DNA of 14,007 nt from Labilithrix luteola (GTDB lineage Bacteria > Myxococcota_A > Polyangia > Polyangiales > Polyangiaceae), in the NCBI GenBank assembly GCA_026225435.1, contig JAMFST010001024.1, positions 1-14,007 of the forward strand, written 5' to 3'. Position 1 is the first letter of the stretch, and every line of letters starts with the position of its first letter. The notes beneath the pieces are model-generated. The model was not told the origin of the DNA. It saw only the letters and a list, made by a program, of their open reading frames with translations, and did not search any database. A program made the translations under genes and the position numbers. Positions 1 to 6,757 of this stretch are shown here, in pieces.

Positions 1-83
1 CACGCGGTCGCTCCGCTACGCGTCGCTATCCGGCATCATCGGTCGCACTGGTAGCCGCCGCGTCCGAAGCCTAGGAAGGGGGC

Positions 84-929
84 ATGACCGCTTCGAGCAC
101 CCGCACCCTCAAGGGTCGCACCCTGTTCATCACCGGATCCTCTCGCGGGATCGGCCTGGCCATCGCTCTCCGAGCTGCGCGCGACGGCGCCAACATCGTC
201 ATCGCCGCCAAGAGCGCCGAGCCGCACCCCAAGCTCCCGGGCACCATCCACGAAGCAGCCAAGGCGGTCGAGGCGGCCGGCGGCAAGGCGCTGGCGTGCG
301 TCGTCGACGTGCGTGACGAGGGCTCCATCCACGCCGCCGTCGAGCAGGCGGTGAAGACCTTCGGCGGGATCGACGTCCTGGTGAACAACGCCAGCGCGCT
401 CTCGCTCACCGGCACCCTCGAGACGCCGATGAAGCGCTACGACCTGATGCACGGGATCAACACCCGCGGGACGTTCGCCTGCTCGCAGGCGTGCATCCCC
501 TACCTCGCCAAGAGCGAGAACGGGCACATCCTCAACAACTCGCCGCCGCTGTCGATGAAGGCCAAGTGGTTCGGCCCGCACGTGGCCTACACGATGGCGA
601 AGTTCGGCATGAGCATGTGCGTTCTCGGGATGGCCGAGGAGCTCAAGCCGAAGCACATCGCCGTCAACGCGTTCTGGCCGCGCACGGTGATCGCGACCGC
701 CGCGGTGCAGAACCTCCTCGGCGGCGACTCGATGATCCAGGCGGCGCGCAAGCCGGAGATCATGGCGGACGCCGCGCACGCCATCCTCACCCGCGACTCC
801 CGGGACCCGGCGAACACCGGCAACTTCTTCATCGACGACGAGGTCCTCGCCTCCGAAGGGGTGACCGATCTGTCGCACTACGCGGTCGACCCGAAGGCGC
901 AGCTGTTCCCCGACTTCTTCGTCGACTGA
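84..929 (+). CDS. SDR family oxidoreductase, HSDL2-like
   Basis: A 281-residue NAD(P)-dependent short-chain dehydrogenase/reductase. The Rossmann cofactor motif TGSSRGIG lies at residues 17-24, the NNAS motif at 101-104, and the catalytic YxxxK at Y169-K173 (YTMAK). The stretch from HILNNSPPLS through MSMCVLGMAEE to NAFWPR (about 148-200) closely matches hydroxysteroid dehydrogenase-like protein 2 (HSDL2). The C-terminal SCP2 lipid-binding domain of animal HSDL2 is absent, as in bacterial homologues. It is presumably a cytoplasmic enzyme; family members are linked to lipid or fatty-acid metabolism, but the substrate cannot be read from sequence. The ATG start is supported by a purine-rich AGGAAGGGGG just upstream (73-82). 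A GTG-started AraC-type regulator follows after 4 bp, so the two are probably co-transcribed. The 83 bp before this gene contain nothing else I can identify. Confidence 0.93.
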   Translation: MTASSTRTLKGRTLFITGSSRGIGLAIALRAARDGANIVIAAKSAEPHPKLPGTIHEAAKAVEAAGGKALACVVDVRDEGSIHAAVEQAVKTFGGIDVLVNNASALSLTGTLETPMKRYDLMHGINTRGTFACSQACIPYLAKSENGHILNNSPPLSMKAKWFGPHVAYTMAKFGMSMCVLGMAEELKPKHIAVNAFWPRTVIATAAVQNLLGGDSMIQAARKPEIMADAAHAILTRDSRDPANTGNFFIDDEVLASEGVTDLSHYAVDPKAQLFPDFFVD

Positions 930-933
930 GCGC

Positions 934-1746
934 GTGCTCGTCGCCCGGTCACCGGAGGACTTCCTCGCCGACCCGGTGGGCGCGTACGTCGCCGGCTCGT
1001 CGTGGCTGTACGGCGTGCTCACGCCCGCGGTGTACGCGATGGTCCTGTGGGGTACACCGGGCGACGAGGACATGGCGGCGCTGGTGGCGCGGCTGCGCAT
1101 CGAGCTGTGCCGCCCGCCGCACGGGACGCTGGTGGATCTGTCGGCGCTCGAGCGGGTCGAGCCGGCGGCGTTCGAGCACCTGCTCGGGTACTTCCGCGAT
1201 CACGGCGATGCGCTCCGGCAGGTGGTCACGCAGGGGGCGGTGGTGCTGCCGACGGGCCTCAATCGCGCCGTCGCCAGCGGCTTCTTCCACGTGGTTCCAG
1301 CCCCCTTCGCGGTGAGCTACGGCGAGAGCGCGGCGGCGGAGCTGGCGAGCCTGGGGTACGCCGATCCGGCGAGCGGCCACGCCGATCTGCAGCGGGCGCG
1401 CGCCGAGGTCGAGCAGGTGTCGCTGCTCGTGCGCACCGTCCAGGGGTACCTCGCCGGTCACCTGACCTCGGCGTCGCTGGCGGGCACGGCGCGGGCGCTG
1501 GGCACCTCGGAGCGCAGCCTGCAGCGGAGCCTCGCGGCGGAGGGGACGACGTTCGTGGACGAGCTGCAGGAGGCGCGCATACGGGCGGCCGAGCGGCGGC
1601 TGCGGGACGACGATCGCGCCTCGCTCACCGAGATCGCGCTCGCCGTCGGCGCAGGGAGCGCGGCGCACTTCAGCGCGCTCTTTCGCAAGCGACGCGGCGA
1701 GACGCCGAGCGAGCTGCGCGCCCGCCTGCGGAATGGCGCGCGTTGA
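934..1746 (+). CDS. AraC family transcriptional regulator with atypical N-terminal domain
   Basis: A 270-residue protein starting at GTG, 4 bp after the dehydrogenase stop. The C-terminal part (about 165-265) is a two-helix-turn-helix AraC DNA-binding domain: first HTH near SLAGTARALGTSERSLQRSL (181-200), second near LTEIALAVGAGSAAHFSALF (231-250), ending in the usual KRRGETPSELR. The N-terminal 150 residues are not a cupin. The pattern GTLVDLSALERVEPAAFEHL (64-83) followed by GAVVLPTGLNRAV is reminiscent of a STAS-like alpha/beta fold, but this is only a visual impression. The tight spacing suggests it is co-transcribed with, and may regulate, the upstream dehydrogenase. No strong ribosome binding site precedes the GTG, consistent with translational coupling. 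The ligand is unknown. Confidence 0.88.
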   Translation: MLVARSPEDFLADPVGAYVAGSSWLYGVLTPAVYAMVLWGTPGDEDMAALVARLRIELCRPPHGTLVDLSALERVEPAAFEHLLGYFRDHGDALRQVVTQGAVVLPTGLNRAVASGFFHVVPAPFAVSYGESAAAELASLGYADPASGHADLQRARAEVEQVSLLVRTVQGYLAGHLTSASLAGTARALGTSERSLQRSLAAEGTTFVDELQEARIRAAERRLRDDDRASLTEIALAVGAGSAAHFSALFRKRRGETPSELRARLRNGAR

Positions 1747-1803
1747 AAAGCGATTGGCGGCCAGGTGAAAGCGCGGCCGCGGGCGGGCCCGTAGGGTCCG
1801 TTC

Positions 1804-2343
1804 ATGACGAGATTCGCAGGGGCGAGGGCGCTGAGCATGCTGGTGCTGGTCGTCGCGGCGGGGACCGGCGGCTGCGGTGGAACCCACTGCTTCGACGACA
1901 AGGACTACAACGAGCAAGGCAGCGGGGAGGCCACGACGGCCGCCGGCACGAACGTTCTGCGCTACCAGCCGAGCACATCTGCGGGCCAGTCCGACGGACC
2001 CGACCCGTACCTGACCTTCGTGCCCAGCTCCGGAGGGAGCTTTCCCAGCCTCACGATCGTCGCCCCCAGGACCAGCGGCACCCACTCGCTGACCGACCTC
2101 ATTGCGACGGCCTGCGACACGAGCGGCGCCTGCACCGTGGCGCAAGGAGTGCTCGTCTACACCTTGCGGCCTGACCTCGAGTCGGACGAGTTCGAGGCGG
2201 ACGTGAGCTTCTACTCCGAGGCGCCCGCCGGCGGATCCTCGGCGGTCACCGGCGCCGCGCAGGTGACCACGACCGAGGACGACGACGAGGAATGCACCGA
2301 CAGCGGCGGCTTCCTGCAGGGGCTCTTCAACGACAACGAGTGA
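1804..2343 (+). CDS. Small acidic lipoprotein of unknown function
   Basis: A 179-residue protein with a signal peptide: Arg residues at the start, a hydrophobic core LSMLVLVVAAG, then TGGC with the candidate lipidated cysteine at C24. The mature part is Ser/Thr/Gly-rich, has a short Cys pair region (C24, C29), and ends in an acidic tail (TTEDDDEECTDSGG). I do not recognise a domain family. It is probably an outer-membrane or periplasmic lipoprotein. It lies 57 bp after the AraC-type gene on the same strand and ends 10 bp before the convergent serine hydrolase gene. A weak AGGG sits upstream of the ATG. It could also be a lineage-specific protein with no characterised relatives. Confidence 0.75.
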   Translation: MTRFAGARALSMLVLVVAAGTGGCGGTHCFDDKDYNEQGSGEATTAAGTNVLRYQPSTSAGQSDGPDPYLTFVPSSGGSFPSLTIVAPRTSGTHSLTDLIATACDTSGACTVAQGVLVYTLRPDLESDEFEADVSFYSEAPAGGSSAVTGAAQVTTTEDDDEECTDSGGFLQGLFNDNE

Positions 2344-2353
2344 CCGCCAGGGC

Positions 2354-3745
2354 TCACGGCTGGAAGGGGATCACCGTTCCGATCGGCGCGGCCGACGGGA
2401 TCATGCGAGGATCTCCCTGGAGGTTCACCCGCGACGCCCCCTGGTGGGCGGTGGCGAGCGCGCTGGCCAGCTCACTCTCGAGCGCCGGAGACGTGCCGCT
2501 CTGCGCCAGCGCGGGCACGACGTAGGTGGTGATCAGGTTGGCGAGCACCGTCTCCTCGTCTCCCGTCTCGATGTCCGCCGTCATGGTGAACACGGCGTCG
2601 TAGAGGGGAATCTCGACGATGAACTGGCCACGCCAGCCGTTCGTCCAGTGAACCTCCGGCCCCCAGTCGCTGCGGTGCCACCAGTAGTAGCCGTAGTTGT
2701 CGTAGCCGGGCGTCACGCCCGCGCCGGTGTTCATCCACGCCTGGAGGCTGGTGTTCACCCAGGCGGAAGACAGGATCTGCTGACCGTTCCAGCGCCCGCC
2801 GTCGAGGTAGAGGATGCCGAGCTTCTGCATGTCGAGCGGGCGCAGGCGCAGGCCGTAGGCCGCGAGATCGAGGCCGGTGGTGTCCTCGCCGATCCACTCG
2901 GCGTTCTCGAAGCCCAGAGGGGCGAAGATCGTCTCGTTGCCGAAGTCGAAGAGCCGCTTGCCGGTGGCGTACTGCACGGCGCCGCCGGCCAGCATCGGGG
3001 TGATGTCGTTGTACTGGTACGAGACGCCCGGAGTGGGCAGGAGCTGCTGCGTGAGCGCGAAGGTCACGCGATTCGCGGCGGCGGCGAACTCGTCTCCGCG
3101 CGCGATCCCCGACGGCGAGTTGTCGCGCGGCGGTTCGTCGGCCGCCAGCGCGGACATGCCCATCACGTCCTTCAGGGTGACGGCGCCGAAGCGGGTGGCA
3201 TCCGCCGGGGTGGCAAAGAGCTTCGCCGGGAGAAGATCGGCGACCGTGGCCTCGGGGCCGGAGATGTAGCCGCGGTCGATGGCCGCGCCGACGATCGCGG
3301 AGGTGACCGACTTGCTCGTCGACATCATGAAGTGCGCTTCCGGACGCTCGATCCCGGGCGTGTACAGCTCGTACACGAGCGACCCATGGCGCGACAGCAG
3401 GAGCGAGAAGACCGCGACCGACGGCGCGGACGCGACCCAGTTGGTCATCCCGATGAGCGGCGCGAGCCCCACGCCCTGGCTCGTCGGTTCCGCCGTCGGA
3501 AGATCCGGCGCGGCGGGCGGCGCCGTCGACACCTGCGGGTTCACGCCCGCATCCCCCGGGGCGCTCGCGTCCGGGCCGCGGCCTGCATCCTGGCGACCAC
3601 CGGCATCCGGCGGGGGCGACTGCAGCGCGGCGTCTTGCGGTGCCGGCGCATCGGTGGGCACGTTGCCGCACGCGGTCGTCGCGAAGCCCAGGCTCAGGGC
3701 GGAGATCTTCAGCAACCTCGAGACTCGAACAGAACGTGAACCCAT
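2354..3745 (-). CDS. Exported serine hydrolase, class C beta-lactamase/PBP-like (probable lipoprotein)
   Basis: A 463-residue protein when started at the ATG at 3745, which has an AGGAGCT site 7 nt upstream and begins an N-terminal export signal (residues 1-26, candidate lipidated C26 in FATTAC; the box is not a perfect consensus). A Pro/Ala/Asp-rich linker covers about 30-95. The catalytic domain is of the serine beta-lactamase/PBP4*/esterase class: SxxK at S142-K145 (STSK), YND at 245-247 in the YxN position (the third residue is Asp instead of Asn), and NGWRGQ at 369-374 where class C enzymes have a KTG/HxG-type motif. It is more likely an esterase, amidase or peptidase than a true beta-lactamase. 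It lies 89 bp downstream of the kinase gene on the same strand and is paralogous to that kinase's C-terminal domain along its whole length, including the final RMIPSAAP tail. An upstream in-frame extension to 3838 exists but would put about 31 Arg-rich residues before the signal. Confidence 0.9.
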   Translation of the reverse strand: MGSRSVRVSRLLKISALSLGFATTACGNVPTDAPAPQDAALQSPPPDAGGRQDAGRGPDASAPGDAGVNPQVSTAPPAAPDLPTAEPTSQGVGLAPLIGMTNWVASAPSVAVFSLLLSRHGSLVYELYTPGIERPEAHFMMSTSKSVTSAIVGAAIDRGYISGPEATVADLLPAKLFATPADATRFGAVTLKDVMGMSALAADEPPRDNSPSGIARGDEFAAAANRVTFALTQQLLPTPGVSYQYNDITPMLAGGAVQYATGKRLFDFGNETIFAPLGFENAEWIGEDTTGLDLAAYGLRLRPLDMQKLGILYLDGGRWNGQQILSSAWVNTSLQAWMNTGAGVTPGYDNYGYYWWHRSDWGPEVHWTNGWRGQFIVEIPLYDAVFTMTADIETGDEETVLANLITTYVVPALAQSGTSPALESELASALATAHQGASRVNLQGDPRMIPSAAPIGTVIPFQP

Positions 3746-3752
3746 GACGCGT

Positions 3753-3759
3753 AGCTCCT
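3753..3759 (-). promoter_or_regulatory. Ribosome binding site of the serine hydrolase
   Basis: On the minus strand the sequence AGGAGCT precedes the ATG at 3745 by 7 nt. It decides the start in favour of this ATG rather than the longer reading frame to 3838. The remainder of the 89-bp gap to the kinase stop shows no convincing terminator, which fits read-through from the kinase gene. Confidence 0.7.
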
Positions 3760-3834
3760 GCGCAAGGCTCTCTGCCCTTCGCACCCGGAGTACACGTGCC
3801 CACACGGGTTGTCGCACGGGGGCGCGTCGTTTTC

Positions 3835-6687
3835 TCAATCCGGACGGAAGCCGTGGTGGCGCTCCTTCGGCGCGAGGGACGGGACCATGCGCGCCTCCGG
3901 AGGGTGGCGTAGCGGGGACGGGCCCGTGCGAATTCGCTCCAGCAGGCTGGCCAGCGGAGCCCGAAGGCTGGCGTCGGGGCGTGCGTGCTCGGCTCCCGTC
4001 CCGTCGACGGCGGGCATCACGTAGTCGCGGACGATCCGGCGAAAGAGAGCCGCCTCGTCCTCGGGCGGCTCGACCACCCCGGTCATGGTGACGACGACCG
4101 CCTGGTTGGTGAATACGGCGATGCGCTGCCCCTTCCAGCCGCTCGCCACGTGCGCCACCCAGGGCTGCCCGCTACCGACGGAGCCGTAGTCGGCCAGTGT
4201 CCATCCCCAGCCGTAGTTCGGCGCCGGCAGCTCCTCCGACGTCTTGATCCAGGGGGAGAGCGAACGCAGGACCCAGTCACTCGACAGGAGGCGCTGGCCT
4301 CCCCATAGCCCCTGCGAGAGGAACAGCAGGCCGAGCTTCTGCATGTCGATCGGCCGCAGCCGCAGTCCCCAGGCGCCGTTGTCGATGCCGGCGGCGTCCT
4401 GGTGCATCCACTCGTAGTTGCGAAACTCCATCGGCCGGAAGAGCGTCTCCTCCGCGAATTCGAGCGCCGTCTCCTTCGTGCGGTACTCGAGGATGCCGGT
4501 CGCGATCACGCCGTCGAGGTCCGTGCGCTGGAACGAGATCCCGGGCCGGGGGAGCACCTGTTGACGCAGGGCGAAGGCGGTCCGGTTGGGGCTGGCGAGG
4601 AAATCGCTGAGCCTCTCCTGGGCGACCTCGGACATGTCGTGCGGCGGGACGGGCGCATCGAGAGCCGACAGCCCGAGGACGTCCTGGACGGTCACGGCGC
4701 GAAATCGCTCGCGCGCGGAGGCGTCCGGGAAGAGCGCAGCCGGAAGCGCGTCGGCCACCGAGGCGTCGGCCGCGACGATCAGGTGACGGTCGACGGCGGC
4801 GCCGACGAGCGCGGAGGTGACGCTCGCCGTGATTCCCATCAGGTAGTGGGCGTGGTCGCGCGTGAGCTGCGAGGTGTACAGCTCGAAGACGACGACGCCG
4901 TTCTTCGAGACGAGCAGCGAGTAGAGCGGCAGCTTCTCCGCTTCGACGAAGGACGCGAGGCGCTGGAGCGGGCGGGCGTCGAGGTCCTGTTCGTCGGGTG
5001 CGCCGTAGGTCAGGCCGGCGGAGGACGACACGATGGGCTCCCTTCGCGGCGCGGCGTCGCCCGGCGGCTCGCCGTCGCAGAGGCCTTCGTGGCGGACGTC
5101 CGTTCCCGCGCGGCGCGCATCGCACGGGCCCCCGTAGGTGCGGCCGTCCCAGCCGCACACCGGCGAGCCGCCGGCTTCGCACGCGGAAGGGCGCGGCGAG
5201 CAGGTGCCGCTGCTCCCCGTGATCCGGCAGAAGGAGGGGACCCGAGCACCGCTGGTCGTCGTGTCGGCGCAGGTCTCGCCTCCGGTGCAGGTCACGCACG
5301 CTCCGCCATGGGAGACCGAAGTTCCCTGGCGATTGGCGTCGCAAGCGGTCGGGTAGGTGACGCCGTCGCATCCGCAGACGGCGCCCGACGTCGCGTCGCA
5401 TCCGTCGACGGGCCACGCGCACGCCCCGGGGGCGCCGGACGCTCCACACGAGCTCGTCTCCGGGTAGCGGCACACCAGCGGTGGCGGGCAGCTCGCCCCG
5501 CTCGCGCCGCCGCAGAGCGCGTGGAGGCTCGCCGTGAGCACGGGCGGTGCGCTCGCCGGCCGCGCGCGGAGGACCCACCAGCCGACGACCGATGCGCCGA
5601 GCGCGACGACACTGGCGAGGGCGGCGAAGGCGAGGAGCCGCGATGCGCTGCGCCCTCCCCGATGACCGTCCGGGGCGGCGGGGGTTTCGAGCTCCGCCAG
5701 GAGGAGGCCGAGCGACGGGAACCGGTCCTGCGGATCGGTGGACAGACCGCGGGCCAGCGCCCTCTCCAGCCTGTCGGAAGGGTCCGCGGTCACCGTCGCC
5801 CCAGGTCGGCCTCCGTGGAGCGCCTCGTACATCGTGACGCAGAAGGCGTACTGGTCGGATCGATCGGTCGCCGGAGCTCCGCCCAGCTGCTCCGGCGCCA
5901 TGTAGGCCGGTGTCCCGGACATTTCTCCGTCGAGGGTGACGGACGATGCCGGCGAGACCGCCCTCCGCCTCCCCTCGGAGACGCTGCCGGTCGGCGTGCT
6001 CTCGGCCAGCGCGGCGAGCCCGAAATCGGTGACCCGCGCGCGCCCGTCCTGCCCGACGAGCACGTTGTCGGGCTTGAAATCGCGATGGACGAGCCCGCGC
6101 TCGTGAGCCGCGGCGAGACCGCGACCGGCCTGCACCAGCATGGCGACGATCCGCTCGCGCGGTGGCCTCTCCTCGGCGATCCATTGCCGCAGGCTGCGCC
6201 CGGCGACGTACTCCATGGCGAGAAAGGCGCGCCCATCGAGGACGCCGAGATCGTAGGCGGCGACCACGTTCGGGTGGGCGAAGCTCGCGAGCGCCTGCGC
6301 CTCGCGCAAGATCCGGCGTCGTGAGCGCGCGAGCGATCCGGGCGACGCGGCATCCTCGTGCAGCAGCTTGATCGCGACATCGCGACCGAGGAGGTTGTCG
6401 CGAGCGAGGAAGACCTCTCCCATGCCTCCCGTCGCGATCAGGCGGCGCAGCGCATAGCGCGCGGAGTCGTCCTCGGTCCCCGGCGTTGCCGCGCCCCCCG
6501 CCTCGACGGAGGAGAGCTCGGCGACCACTCGCCGGCAGGCATCGCAGTCACCGATGTGGTCGCGGACGAACGACGCTCGCTCGCTCGAGAGCGTCCCGTT
6601 CGCCAGCTCGTACAGCTCGAGCTCGTCAGGGCACCCCTCCGGACCGGTCACGGCGCCGAGGGTCTTGCAGCTGGCCAGCCGACGCAA
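3835..6687 (-). CDS. Transmembrane Ser/Thr protein kinase with zinc finger, Kazal-like modules and catalytically dead beta-lactamase-like ectodomain
   Basis: A 950-residue modular protein. Residues 19-55 form an anti-sigma-type zinc finger (C19, then H44, C48, C51 in HxxxCxxC). The kinase domain spans about 78-335, with the Gly loop at 86-92 (TGGMGEV), K107 in VAIK, HRDFKPDN at 201-208, DFG at 221-223 and MAPEQ at 263-267, so it looks active. One membrane span lies at about 350-373. Residues 392-537 hold 18 cysteines in two Kazal/follistatin-like modules (VCGCDGVTY at 437-445; VCGWDGRTY at 510-518). Residues about 560-895 form a beta-lactamase/PBP-like domain, paralogous to the adjacent hydrolase, but with SxxK changed to G618-I-T-A621 and the YxN tyrosine replaced by R721. 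The ectodomain should therefore be an inactive sensor in the periplasm, with the kinase in the cytoplasm. The start is TTG at 6687; GTG at 6651 is an alternative. A sigma factor gene is divergent, and the hydrolase follows in the likely operon. Confidence 0.93.
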   Translation of the reverse strand: MRRLASCKTLGAVTGPEGCPDELELYELANGTLSSERASFVRDHIGDCDACRRVVAELSSVEAGGAATPGTEDDSARYALRRLIATGGMGEVFLARDNLLGRDVAIKLLHEDAASPGSLARSRRRILREAQALASFAHPNVVAAYDLGVLDGRAFLAMEYVAGRSLRQWIAEERPPRERIVAMLVQAGRGLAAAHERGLVHRDFKPDNVLVGQDGRARVTDFGLAALAESTPTGSVSEGRRRAVSPASSVTLDGEMSGTPAYMAPEQLGGAPATDRSDQYAFCVTMYEALHGGRPGATVTADPSDRLERALARGLSTDPQDRFPSLGLLLAELETPAAPDGHRGGRSASRLLAFAALASVVALGASVVGWWVLRARPASAPPVLTASLHALCGGASGASCPPPLVCRYPETSSCGASGAPGACAWPVDGCDATSGAVCGCDGVTYPTACDANRQGTSVSHGGACVTCTGGETCADTTTSGARVPSFCRITGSSGTCSPRPSACEAGGSPVCGWDGRTYGGPCDARRAGTDVRHEGLCDGEPPGDAAPRREPIVSSSAGLTYGAPDEQDLDARPLQRLASFVEAEKLPLYSLLVSKNGVVVFELYTSQLTRDHAHYLMGITASVTSALVGAAVDRHLIVAADASVADALPAALFPDASARERFRAVTVQDVLGLSALDAPVPPHDMSEVAQERLSDFLASPNRTAFALRQQVLPRPGISFQRTDLDGVIATGILEYRTKETALEFAEETLFRPMEFRNYEWMHQDAAGIDNGAWGLRLRPIDMQKLGLLFLSQGLWGGQRLLSSDWVLRSLSPWIKTSEELPAPNYGWGWTLADYGSVGSGQPWVAHVASGWKGQRIAVFTNQAVVVTMTGVVEPPEDEAALFRRIVRDYVMPAVDGTGAEHARPDASLRAPLASLLERIRTGPSPLRHPPEARMVPSLAPKERHHGFRPD

Positions 6688-6757
6688 GCCGAGACGATTT
6701 GCTACCCTCCGGATCGGGAGGACGGAGCCGTGGTCGGGGGCGTCGGCGGACGAGGCG
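6688..6757. promoter_or_regulatory. Divergent kinase/sigma factor control region
   Basis: This short segment must hold or overlap the promoters of both the kinase (leftward) and the sigma factor (rightward). I see no clear -35/-10 pair. On the plus strand GGGAGG (6716-6721) lies 8 nt before a GTG at 6730, but that GTG is one frame off the sigma factor reading frame. On the minus strand GGAGGG (6710-6705) is 17 nt from the kinase TTG, too far for an ideal site. Confidence 0.45.

Noticed and set aside
1747..1803. GC-rich palindrome CGCGGCCGCG upstream of the small lipoprotein
   Set aside because: Short GC-only palindromes are common at this base composition, and nothing else marks it as a functional site.
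949..2145. Minus-strand open frame of 398 codons crossing the AraC-type and lipoprotein genes
   Set aside because: It spans two unrelated plus-strand genes and their gap and gives an Arg-rich product, typical of an antisense shadow.
2354..3745. Reading the serine hydrolase as an antibiotic resistance beta-lactamase
   Set aside because: The YND and NGWRGQ motifs differ from class C beta-lactamases, and the neighbourhood points to signalling; only superfamily membership is supported.
3795..3806. Short hairpin CGTG-CCCA-CACG in the kinase-hydrolase gap
   Set aside because: The stem is only 4 bp with no following T-run, so it does not support a terminator or an operator call.
4402..6324. Plus-strand open frame of 640 codons opposite the kinase gene
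   Set aside because: Its translation is Arg/Gly/Ala-rich with no recognisable domain, whereas the minus strand encodes a clear modular kinase; long antisense frames are expected at this GC content.
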